29,563 bases of DNA from JBLHHI01 sp047614125. GTDB taxonomy: Bacteria > Bacteroidota > Bacteroidia > NS11-12g > UBA9320. The position numbers and the translations under genes are program-made. The stretch spans positions 1 to 29,563 of the forward strand of contig JBLHHI010000031.1 in NCBI GenBank assembly GCA_047614125.1, written 5' to 3'. Below are positions 1-9,600 of the stretch, in pieces. Position 1 is the stretch's first letter; each line of letters starts with the position of its first letter. A model generated the notes under the pieces. That model made no database searches. It had not been told where the DNA came from and was given only the letters and a program-made list of their open reading frames with translations.

Positions 1-1275
1 GACATACCCATGTCATCCTCCAACTTACCGGGCGGTGCTTGGTCTTCACCACACAGCGGTGTGATGGCAGCCAATGTGTTTAAACCATCGGTAGCACCTA
101 CAGATAATCCATTTTACATCAGCTATAAATACGTTGATGCCAAGGGATGTAGAGGTTCCGATTCGGTTCAAGTTCAAATTGAAGCCTTGCCTAAGATTTC
201 GATCTTAAATGAGGATACATCAATATGCAGAACGGCCAATATGATGATACCGGTAACCGCTACCTACAGCAATACTTCGGGTATTACATGGGTACCGTTT
301 AAAGGAAGTGTGAGCGATAACAAGGCCAAAACAACCAATTACAGCTTTACATCACCTGCCGACACAGTTGGCCGAGTGAGTTTGTATGTTCAAACTGAGC
401 CTGGTAATGCATGTCCGTTTGTGGATGACATCTACTTTGTAACGATACACCCCATTCCGAACGTAACCCTAACGGTTGATGATCCAAAGGGTTGCAACCC
501 GCACAGCACGTCGATGACGGCTGCAATCAACAATAAGATTGACCCCGCAACGGCAACCTATGCTTGGACGTACTCCGATGGAGGAAGTGGCAACACGGCT
601 ACGGTAAATCACCAGTTTACTACCAACGGAACCAATACCATTGATTTGATTGTAAAATCTGCCTTTGGTTGCGACACCACGGTAACCACGGATGTAGAAG
701 TATATCCAATACCAACGGCCTTGTTTACTCCCGATCCAAACAACTCTACCACCGCTGCTTTACCTCGTTTTAGATTTGGCAACAAATCGACGGTAGACAA
801 TGTATTGGGAAGCTTTATTGAGACCAACGAATGGGACTTTGGAGATCCAACAGCGGTAGATGATACATCAACGCAAATCAATCCGGTGTTCTTCTATCCA
901 GCCGATACCGGAACGTATATGGTAACCTTGCGAGTAACAACCAATTACGGATGTACCGACGAGTTTAGCTATCCAGTTATTATTGGTCCAGACATCTTGG
1001 TATTCATACCAAATGCATTCTCGCCAGATGGTGGAGGCCCACAAGCAAACGATGGATTTAGAGCCATTGTGAACGACGGGGTTCGAGATTATCATATGAT
1101 CATCTTTAACAGATGGGGCGATAAGCTGTTCGATACGGTTGACCGAAATGCCGAGTGGGATGGAAACTTTAAAGGACTTCCAGCTCAACAAGACGTATAT
1201 GCTTACTACCTAGAAGTAATAAGTTGGAGTGGAGATCCTTACAGCTACAGCGGTACGGTAACCTTGCTTCGATAA
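1..1275 (+). CDS. T9SS type B sorting domain surface protein with PKD repeats (3' part, N-terminus outside window)
   Basis: The reading frame is open from the first base, so this is the C-terminal 424 residues of a larger secreted protein. The visible part holds Ig/PKD-like modules with paired cysteines. One is marked by the WDFGDP motif (about nt 834-851), followed by a YPADTGTYMVTLRVTTNYGC stretch, the usual end of a PKD fold. The last 94 residues (about nt 991-1272) form a clear gliding motility-associated C-terminal domain: IPNAFSPDGGG, then NRWGDKLFD, EWDGNFKG and the end SGTVTLLR. In this family the domain directs export through the type IX secretion system and attachment to or release from the cell surface. 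The function of the mature protein cannot be told; adhesin or matrix roles are typical. It is probably a paralogue of the next gene, which has a similar modular end. A strong terminator follows the stop. Confidence 0.9.
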   Translation, partial: DIPMSSSNLPGGAWSSPHSGVMAANVFKPSVAPTDNPFYISYKYVDAKGCRGSDSVQVQIEALPKISILNEDTSICRTANMMIPVTATYSNTSGITWVPFKGSVSDNKAKTTNYSFTSPADTVGRVSLYVQTEPGNACPFVDDIYFVTIHPIPNVTLTVDDPKGCNPHSTSMTAAINNKIDPATATYAWTYSDGGSGNTATVNHQFTTNGTNTIDLIVKSAFGCDTTVTTDVEVYPIPTALFTPDPNNSTTAALPRFRFGNKSTVDNVLGSFIETNEWDFGDPTAVDDTSTQINPVFFYPADTGTYMVTLRVTTNYGCTDEFSYPVIIGPDILVFIPNAFSPDGGGPQANDGFRAIVNDGVRDYHMIIFNRWGDKLFDTVDRNAEWDGNFKGLPAQQDVYAYYLEVISWSGDPYSYSGTVTLLR

Positions 1276-1292
1276 AGTTTAACTTTAATGTG

Positions 1293-1327
1293 AGAAAGCA
1301 GTGGATATCCCACTGCTTTCTTTTTTT
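1293..1327 (+). terminator. Rho-independent terminator after the first T9SS gene
   Basis: A perfect 12-bp stem (1293-1304 pairs with 1310-1321) closes a 5-nt loop (ATATC) and runs straight into seven T residues (1321-1327). It starts 18 bases after the TAA stop. It separates the first surface protein gene from the second, so the second needs its own promoter. A weak candidate is TTTA (1325-1328), 18 nt, TATATTAG (1347-1354), which would start transcription just before the GTG start. Confidence 0.9.
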
Positions 1328-1366
1328 AAGTCTGATTGAATAATTGTATATTAGAACTGTCAAATT

Positions 1367-4300
1367 GTGGTGATTCGTACTATATCAATATGGATGCTTT
1401 TTATGCTTATGACCTTCACGGTCAGAGCCACTCATATTGTTGGGGCAGACCTGACGTACGAACATATTCAAGACAATAAATACAAAGTATTTGCTACCAT
1501 TTATCGAGATTGTGCAGAGTGCAAACTAGCTGGCGGGGGTGGGGGAAGCAACACAACAGACTGCGGAAAGTTCGACTTGTATCTTAAATCATCTGGAAAG
1601 AACGGATGTACTCCAGCTGCACTTGCTACCTTTTCTTTGCAGCGCACCAGCATCGATCAAATCATTCCGGTTTGTCCCACTGTTCAAACCTTATGCGAAA
1701 CTGATAATGACTTACAATTGGGCATTGAGGCACATGTGTTTTATGCCATTGTAGATTTTGCTGCCTACGAATCGTACAAGTCGTGTGGATATGATTTGTA
1801 CATTAACTTGTCGTCTCGTTCTGATGATATTGATAATATAACGGGCGAATCAAATGGCGATTTACGATTATATGTCGACGCATACATCGACCCATTTGCT
1901 GCCATTCACAACTCACCCTTATTTTATGACGACCCGCAAGTAATACTGGCGGCCAATCAACCTGTGCGAACCTATTTAAGTAAGGGAAATTATGGAACGG
2001 ACTCCATTTCAGTGCATCTGTCTTCGGCCTACCGCGATTACAATAAGACCGTAACGTATGCTTCTGGATATAGCAAGGACAAGCCATTAACTGTTTGGTG
2101 CAATGGAAGTTCGGCTTGTACTCCAGATCCTACTGCGAACCCGCCTATCGGAATGTACGTGAATAACAGCACAAGTGCGTTCATATTTACACCAACCCAA
2201 ACGGCAGAAAAGGCCACACTTGCCTATAGCATAGAACGATGGAGAAAAATAAATGGTTCGTTAACCTTGTTAAGTCGCGTTTCCCGGGATGTATTGGTTG
2301 AAGTTTTGGCTTTTGCGAACAATGCGCCAAGCTTTAAAGACGCCTCGTACGATTTGATTGCATGCGCCGGCGCAAATTCTTGCTTTATTATTGAAGCTTC
2401 CGACCTGCCTTTTCAAAAATCGGATGGATCCTATAAGAGCCAAAATAATGTGTCGTTCGAGTGGACAACCAATGCACCCAATATTTCCATTTCAGAAATT
2501 TCCAGTTCTTCGGCACCCTATAAAAAACTTCGTATTTGTTGGCAAGCACACGACTCTTTGGTACGCGATGAACCCTTCATGCTTTCGGTGAAAATATCTG
2601 ATAACGATTGTCCACTTCCACTTTCTGCCACAGCCAATTACAGCATTTTTGTTAAGCCACAACCCGATATGACCATATCAACTAAAAAACTTTGGTGTGG
2701 TAATATTGAAGTGAGTGCCAAATCTTCCGCTGGTCAATCAATTAAGCATTATGGCTGGTCCATAACGGATAGTAATTCAAGTATATTTGGCGAAAACCGA
2801 GCAAAAGACACCTTGTTGGTAAGCCGTTCCGGTACCTATAAACTCAACTTGCGAACGATAAATGTTTTTGGATGTGAAACAACACAAACCATAAACCTAC
2901 CCATCAAGCCGGAAGATATTCAAGTTTTCAATTTCACCATAACTGGTAAAACCGCAATTTGTCTCAGAGATACGCTCAAGCTCACGGCGGTCAAATCTGG
3001 CATTGGCACTTTGAATCGATTGGATTGGATCGTTTTATCGACCGATACACTTGGAACTGGGAATAGCATTTCCATTCCTGTATTAAATAAGGATAAATTT
3101 AACAATGGGATTGCGCTTCGAGCCTTAGGCTCTTTGGGAGAATTACAATGCGTAAATAACCAAGTTGTTCCTGTTTCTGTGGATGCAGGTCCGGAGCTCA
3201 GCTTAAACCACAATTTTCACTTTTGTCCGAACGTAGGCAGTGTAAACTTGAATACCTTGATTAGTGGAGCGAAAGGAAAATGGACTGAGATCAACCATAA
3301 CAGCTTAATGAATGATTCCATAATCGACCCAAATAGTTTGCTTGATCTTCATATTCCACACGTTATTTGCCAACGCTTTGATTCTGAACCAAATGCCAGA
3401 GGATGTTCGTCTTTCGATACCTTGTGCATCGTTTCAGATCAATTGCCAATTCTTCAATTAGAAGACCGAACCATTTGTCAAACAATCGGAACTTTTAATC
3501 TCAACAATATTGTTGTGCAACCTTTTGGTTTAGAGACTTATACCTTAGAATGGGAGATCAATGGAGATGATCAACTCGTTGAATTTATTAACAATCGTTA
3601 CGTTTTAGACATATCAAATTTGAACTTTGGGTCGAATGAAGTAATTGCTCAGCTAACCAATGAATTTGGGTGTTCGGTTTACGATACTACTGAGTTGATT
3701 GTACGCGATAAATTGGTAATTACCGATAACGGCGCCGTTAAATTCTGTCAAATGAACGAAGATCGATCGCTCAATGATATGTTTAAAATCAATCCACGAG
3801 GTGGTATCTGGTCGAGCATTCAATTCAGCGAAATGGTGATCGACAATATGTTGGACAAAGATTTTTGTGGGTTGATGACCTTAACCTATACCTATGATAT
3901 TTATGGCTGTTACGATTCGAAAGATTTTACCGTTGAAATAGATTGCAAAACCAAAATCGACTTTGATATTCCAGATACGGTTTGTGCAGATTTGGCGAGT
4001 GTTTTTCTTAAGGCCAGTCCTGCTGGTGGCACTTTTACAGGTCCAGGCGTTTCGGGAAATTATTGGCTAACCTCTGGCTTAAGTGGGAACGTTTTATTGC
4101 GGTACAATTACATCGATGATGGCTGTAATTTTGAGTACTATTTGCCCATCTATGTCCACCCTTCCCCCAACTATGCCATCGATAAGGTGTTGGAAAACAT
4201 CTGCGAAGGCGATACCATCTTCTTGAATAATATTCAAATATTGAATGGTACTCTGTCCGTCGAAATTCCGGGTGGAATCATCACATCGTATGCCGAAGGA

Positions 4301-5251
4301 AAGTACAATTTAACATACGTGCCTACTGCTCAGGATATTATCGATGGTAGCGTTGAAATCAAAGTGGCAGTGCTTGGCATTGGAAGCTGTCCAACGCAAG
4401 ACTTTAGCTACACAGTAGCCATTCGTCCAATTCCAAGCGTATTGATGACGGCGAATAAGGAGATTGAATGTGCACCCTATTTATTCCGGCCTGCAAAGAG
4501 TTTGAATCCGAAAATTTCGAACTGGAGCGATGTGGACCTTACTTGGGATTTCGGAGATCCTCAAAGTGGTTTGCGCAACTTTAGTACTGAAATTCAGGCA
4601 AGTCATGAATATCGAGACAGCGGGCTTTATTCTGTTCGAATTACCACAACAAGCGTTTGGGGCTGCTCATACAGTGCAATTTGGGAAGACAAAATTGAAG
4701 TCTATCCAAGTCCTACGGCATTTTTTACACGCACGCCTCAAGGTTCTTTATCCTTTAGAAACCCAGAAGTTACCTTTATTAATTCATCATCTGGAACACC
4801 TCCTTTAACGTATCATTGGGATTTTGGAACTGGGAGAACTCGAGATACGAGCAATGTGAAATCGCCAAAACACTTTTTCTTGCTCGACACCGGAAATTAT
4901 CCGGTACGGCTTACAACCACCAATCAATATGGTTGTTCAGATTCATATACCGAAAATGTACATATAGCGTTGGATATACAAATCTTTGTGCCCACCGCGT
5001 TTACTCCTAAAACAAGTCTTCAATTGAACGACAATTTCGGTGCAGTTGGCTATAATGTAGAAAGTTATCACATTATTATTCAAAGCAAATGGGGACATAT
5101 TGTCTTCGAATCCAATGACATCAATGAACGTTGGGACGGTAAATTTGGTGGAAAGGATTGCGAAGTGGGTGTATATGGTTATAAGATCAATGCCACCAGC
5201 CAAACCGGCAGCCAATATGATTTTAGCGGTACGGTAAATCTTCTCAGATAG
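1367..5251 (+). CDS. Large secreted protein: Bacteroidota 'HIVGG-like' N-terminus, PKD modules, T9SS type B sorting domain
   Basis: 1294 residues. The start is GTG at 1367 or the adjacent GTG at 1370; the first ATG (1394) lies inside the hydrophobic signal-peptide core and is less likely. Signal cleavage is expected after residue 21 (VRA|THIVG). The mature start THIVGADLTYE followed by YKVFATIYRDC is a hallmark of a widespread Bacteroidota gliding-motility-associated protein family. The middle has many cysteine-bearing Ig-like modules. Two PKD domains sit near the end (WDFGDP, about nt 4546; HWDFGTG, about nt 4815). The last 91 residues (about nt 4978-5248) match the type B sorting domain, but in diverged form: TAFTPKTSLQLNDNF replaces the usual SPNxDGxND core and SKWG replaces NRWG; the end FSGTVNLLR is intact. 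An AGGGGGS linker is encoded by two G5 runs. The stop overlaps the start of the GT39 gene by one base. Likely role: surface-exposed or matrix adhesin; no enzymatic domain is visible. Confidence 0.9.
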   Translation: MVIRTISIWMLFMLMTFTVRATHIVGADLTYEHIQDNKYKVFATIYRDCAECKLAGGGGGSNTTDCGKFDLYLKSSGKNGCTPAALATFSLQRTSIDQIIPVCPTVQTLCETDNDLQLGIEAHVFYAIVDFAAYESYKSCGYDLYINLSSRSDDIDNITGESNGDLRLYVDAYIDPFAAIHNSPLFYDDPQVILAANQPVRTYLSKGNYGTDSISVHLSSAYRDYNKTVTYASGYSKDKPLTVWCNGSSACTPDPTANPPIGMYVNNSTSAFIFTPTQTAEKATLAYSIERWRKINGSLTLLSRVSRDVLVEVLAFANNAPSFKDASYDLIACAGANSCFIIEASDLPFQKSDGSYKSQNNVSFEWTTNAPNISISEISSSSAPYKKLRICWQAHDSLVRDEPFMLSVKISDNDCPLPLSATANYSIFVKPQPDMTISTKKLWCGNIEVSAKSSAGQSIKHYGWSITDSNSSIFGENRAKDTLLVSRSGTYKLNLRTINVFGCETTQTINLPIKPEDIQVFNFTITGKTAICLRDTLKLTAVKSGIGTLNRLDWIVLSTDTLGTGNSISIPVLNKDKFNNGIALRALGSLGELQCVNNQVVPVSVDAGPELSLNHNFHFCPNVGSVNLNTLISGAKGKWTEINHNSLMNDSIIDPNSLLDLHIPHVICQRFDSEPNARGCSSFDTLCIVSDQLPILQLEDRTICQTIGTFNLNNIVVQPFGLETYTLEWEINGDDQLVEFINNRYVLDISNLNFGSNEVIAQLTNEFGCSVYDTTELIVRDKLVITDNGAVKFCQMNEDRSLNDMFKINPRGGIWSSIQFSEMVIDNMLDKDFCGLMTLTYTYDIYGCYDSKDFTVEIDCKTKIDFDIPDTVCADLASVFLKASPAGGTFTGPGVSGNYWLTSGLSGNVLLRYNYIDDGCNFEYYLPIYVHPSPNYAIDKVLENICEGDTIFLNNIQILNGTLSVEIPGGIITSYAEGKYNLTYVPTAQDIIDGSVEIKVAVLGIGSCPTQDFSYTVAIRPIPSVLMTANKEIECAPYLFRPAKSLNPKISNWSDVDLTWDFGDPQSGLRNFSTEIQASHEYRDSGLYSVRITTTSVWGCSYSAIWEDKIEVYPSPTAFFTRTPQGSLSFRNPEVTFINSSSGTPPLTYHWDFGTGRTRDTSNVKSPKHFFLLDTGNYPVRLTTTNQYGCSDSYTENVHIALDIQIFVPTAFTPKTSLQLNDNFGAVGYNVESYHIIIQSKWGHIVFESNDINERWDGKFGGKDCEVGVYGYKINATSQTGSQYDFSGTVNLLR

Positions 5252-6675
5252 TGCATCCAATTTTCTCGAAACTTAAGAGTGATATCCGAGTATGGATTGC
5301 GGTCTTTTTCATCGCACAGCTTTTATTTATCACGCAACCTCCGCTCGAATCGGCACATAATTGGCGACAATCGGTTACAGCAATGACTGCCAGAAACATG
5401 GTTCAAGACAGTGGAACCATTCTTCAACCTCGCATTGACTATGGTGGTAGCAGCCGTGGTATTATGGCAACGGAATTTCCTTTGCTGCAAACTTGCATTT
5501 CTGGATTTATTCGATTGTTTGGTCCGGCGCATTGGTATGGCCGTTTCATCAATTTAATATTTTCCTGCATTGGATTTTGGGCCTTCTTTAAAATAGCTCA
5601 ATGGTACGTTGGAAATCGAGCAGCCTTTTTCGGAACGCTGGGCTTGATGGTGTCGCTTTGGCTAATTTACAGCCGAAAGATTATGCCTGACACCTTTGCA
5701 TGTTCATGGATTCTCTTAGCCGCATGGTGGTACATCAAATTTGCTTTCGAACGAAAGAATGCCTTTCTTGTTTTAGCCTTGCTGGCAGGAATGTTGGGTG
5801 TACTTTCCAAAATTCCTGCCGTTCTTCTCTTCAGTTTTTGTACCCCAATCCTCATCAGTTCAAGCACCTCAGTTTCCAGAAAATTGGCTGTGGTAGCTGC
5901 ACTCATGGCAACTGCAGTTCCTGTGTATTGGTGGTATTTCGTTTGGTCTCCTCATCTGGTGGCCATCGATAACAATCCACTTTTTTTTCCAAGAACATTT
6001 CTGATTGGCTTAGAGGAACTGGCTCGTTATCCCAACGAGATCATTCAACAATTTGTCTTTCGAAGCTTCTTTGCCTACTTTGGTTTTGTACTGGCAGCCA
6101 TTGGCATAGGCATTTGCATATACCAGAAACGGATTAAGGTTCTTACCATGCTATTAACGGCTTTTGTATTGATGTTTTATTTCATGACCAAGGTAGGAGA
6201 AGTTTTTCCGTTTCACAGCTATTACATGGTGCCCTTTGTTCCTTTTTTAGCACTCACCCTTGGAGTTTGTCTGGCTTCCATCAAACATAGAGGGCTGCTG
6301 TATTTTTTGTGTTTGTTTCTGTTGGTTGAGAGCCTTGTAAATCAGCTGGATGATTTCCATCCTAAACCGAGCACCAAATCACTTTTGGAGTTGGAAGATG
6401 TTGCCGACGCAATTGCACCTCGTTCCGAAAAAATTGTGTGCAATGGAGGCTTAAACCCCCAGTTAATTTATTTTATCAATCGAAAAGGGTGGTCGCTTCG
6501 AGATGCCGAACTATCGAATGAACGCCTCGAATCTTGCAAAGCTGAAGGAGCGAAATATTTATTCTTTTATCGATACACCAACAAAGGCAAACAAAAAAAA
6601 CTGCCCAAATTTAATTATCCGATACTCTTCGAAAACGATTTCGTTATTGTGTTTTCACTCAACCCTTCCAGCTAA
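5251..6675 (+). CDS. GT39 family integral membrane glycosyltransferase (PMT/ArnT-like)
   Basis: 474 residues with about ten to twelve hydrophobic segments. In GT39 enzymes a multi-pass membrane protein transfers a sugar from a polyprenyl-phosphate donor to a protein or lipid on the periplasmic side. The first predicted periplasmic loop has E33 and HNWRQ (36-40), the GT39 acidic-loop signature, then TEFP (74-77) and RKIMPDTF (142-149), the second conserved acidic region. The start is GTG at 5251, whose first base is the last base of the preceding TAG stop, so translation is probably coupled to the surface protein upstream. This tight pairing suggests the enzyme modifies that protein, or at least is made with it, but that is inference. 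The gene ends only 2 bp from the end of the convergent giant gene, with no terminator between. Confidence 0.85.
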   Translation: MHPIFSKLKSDIRVWIAVFFIAQLLFITQPPLESAHNWRQSVTAMTARNMVQDSGTILQPRIDYGGSSRGIMATEFPLLQTCISGFIRLFGPAHWYGRFINLIFSCIGFWAFFKIAQWYVGNRAAFFGTLGLMVSLWLIYSRKIMPDTFACSWILLAAWWYIKFAFERKNAFLVLALLAGMLGVLSKIPAVLLFSFCTPILISSSTSVSRKLAVVAALMATAVPVYWWYFVWSPHLVAIDNNPLFFPRTFLIGLEELARYPNEIIQQFVFRSFFAYFGFVLAAIGIGICIYQKRIKVLTMLLTAFVLMFYFMTKVGEVFPFHSYYMVPFVPFLALTLGVCLASIKHRGLLYFLCLFLLVESLVNQLDDFHPKPSTKSLLELEDVADAIAPRSEKIVCNGGLNPQLIYFINRKGWSLRDAELSNERLESCKAEGAKYLFFYRYTNKGKQKKLPKFNYPILFENDFVIVFSLNPSS

Positions 6676-6677
6676 TC

Positions 6678-9600
6678 TTATTTTAGCAAGTTGATGGTGC
6701 CACTTAGATGGTGCACTCTTCCGTTGTAATCTACCAAGCGTACAACATATACATAAATTCCCACCATGGCATTCTCTCCGTTCCAGGAGCCATTTTCAGC
6801 ATCATAGATCTTTTCTCCCCATCGATTGAAAATTTCCATCCGATATTGAGTCATGCCCACGCCGCCAGGAGCAAAAACATCATTAATGAGATCGTTGTTT
6901 GGACTAAAGGCACTTGGCATAAGTACATTAACCATGTAATTGATGTGGAGTGTTTTTGAAATGCTATCGATACACCCAAACGAAGAAGTTAGAATTTGCG
7001 TAATGGTGTAATCGCCACTGTCTGAGAAATGGTAAACAAATCCTGGAGTGGTAAATTCATTGCCATCCGAAATAATATATCGATACGAAACTGCACCTTG
7101 CGATTGATCCAATACCGTTATATCACTGTTCAGGATATCTGCCGTTGGTGGATCCAAATTGAAACCAACCTTTGGAAGCGGGTATACCTGAACTTGATGC
7201 TTAACTTCATATTTGCAATCTTGTCCATATTCAAGAGCTAACCGAACTTGGTAGCCACCTGAAGCTGCATAAACATGAGCAACATTATTCTGGTTGGATG
7301 CAATATTTCCATCACCCAGTTCAAAAACCGAAGTTGTTCCTGGTGCCAAACCAGCGCTGGTATTAGAAAGATAAACCGTATCGTTAATGCAGGCGTCGTT
7401 AAAGGTGAAATCGGGCTGAACGAGGTTGTCAACCACCACGTCTTTAACCATTGTATCCTTGCAACCAAAGCTATTTTTAACTCTTTCAATTACCGAGTAG
7501 GTGCCGAGGCTTGCATATTGTTCTGTAAAGCTGAGGCCAGATTTGGAAGCGCCCAAACCGTTATCCCATTCATTTAAAACGATCGAGCCCAGCGTTGTTG
7601 AACTTTGATCTGTATATGAAACGAGGTTGTCGAGACAGGGATACTCGAAACTGAAATCAGCAACGGGTTTTGGGTCGATGGTGAAAATAAATAATGAATC
7701 TGAAGTACAACCTCGATTGCTCGTAAGGGCTAATTTAACATCGTAGCTTCCGGCTTTAAATCGTTCTGTAAATGTGTTGGATTTGTACGTTGTGCCGCTT
7801 GAAAGTGTCCAAGTTGTGGCCGAAATTGAATCCAAATTGGCGGAAGTGTTATCAAATGAAATAAGCTCATTTTCGCAATTCCCGGCAATGGATATATTTG
7901 GTACAGGGACATAATATACATTGGCTACTTTCGTGCTTGTGTCAATGCAACCTACATTAGATTCAACGGCTAGCCGTATTTGTTTTGGCCCATAATTTGT
8001 AAACAAATGCTTTTTATCAGTACCACTTTCAACAAATCCCGACTCAACTTCCCAAAAATATCGGCTAAGACTGCCGCTCGAAATATTTGACGAGCTTACG
8101 AGTTCGGTGGTATCACCCAAACAAACTGAAGTTGCGGCAAAGCTACTCGTTGGGTTTGGATGCACTCGAGTATTTTCTTCAAAGGTGTCTCGGCATCCAA
8201 AACCGGTTTCCAGGAACAAGGAAAGTTGATATTGACCAGTATCGGCAAAAAGATGACTAAAACTTTGTTGAGATGAGCCAGTTCCATCAGAAAGTTCCCA
8301 GGTATATTGTGCTAAGGTATCGGAGCTTGTACGATTGAAAGCGATGGTACTTTGTTGATTCAAACACACGTCTTGAGCCGTTATGGTAGCTGAAGGTTTT
8401 TCATGAATTGTGATGGTATCTCGCCAACTATTAACACAACCCAAATTGGAGGTAGTAGTTAATTGAATTGGATACCGGCCTTTGTTTAAAAATTGATGAA
8501 CCACGTTGGTGGTATAAAAAGTGTCGGTTTCAATGACCCATTTGTTCGAATAAGTGCCTGATTTTATGCTGCTTACATCGGTTATCAAGAACGTATCTTG
8601 TTCGCAATCATCTCGAACAACAAAGCTCGTTTTAGGCAAAGGAAAGGCTGTAACGCCCTTGGTAACCTCATCGTAGCACCCGTTCGAATCGACCACAAAA
8701 TATCGTGTTTGAATTTGCTGCGCAGAATCGATGAATATTCCAGCCAATCGATTGGTTGAAGTTCCCAAATTGCCAAAGGTCCAATGAACCGAGTCCAAAC
8801 CGGCACCCCCTATAACAGTTGCATCTCGAAACAAAAACAACGATTCTTCACATGTATCTTTTGCAACAAACTGGGCGCTGGGTTTGAGTCGCACATGAAT
8901 TCGAGACGAATCTTCCAGTCGGCAACCAATTTGATCAACTACCGTTATTTTATACGTAATGCTCGTATCGGGTTTTGCCCAAGCTTTAACAGAATTAGCG
9001 TTGCTCAAACCATAGGCCGGCGACCACGAATAAGACTTAAAGCCTTTTCCGTTAATCACCACTTCACCAATAATAACCGAATCTCCCTTGCACAATTCAA
9101 TGTCATCCTTTAATTCCATTTGCATGGCAGAATACAGCGTTACAAAGGTTGTATCTTTAGAAGAACAACTGCCTTTATCGGTGGTTAAAACTAAGGCATA
9201 GGTGCTGTCTTTTTTGCCTAAGTTGGTATATTTAAAAGAAGTGAAAGCACTTGTGGTGCTTGAAATGCCTTTGGAGGGCGACCACAAATAAGACGAGCCG
9301 TTTTGGCCTATAGTGCCAATGCGTACGGAAATATTTGAACACAAGGTGGTATCTCTTCCCGCATTCAAAATGCGAATTGGAGGAACTGATATTGTGGTAA
9401 CATCGCACAGGCAATTGGTTGAATCTAAGGCAATTAGCAGTTTGCAGGACTCATCAGGTGTGAGCACAAAAGAAACAGAGCGCTTTACTTTGGTATTGGT
9501 ATATAAACTCTGAAGAACGGTGTCAACGTAGATAACCTTTTCACCTGGATCGAACACTGAATTTCCGTTGCTGTCGATTACGAATTTAACTTTCAACAAG

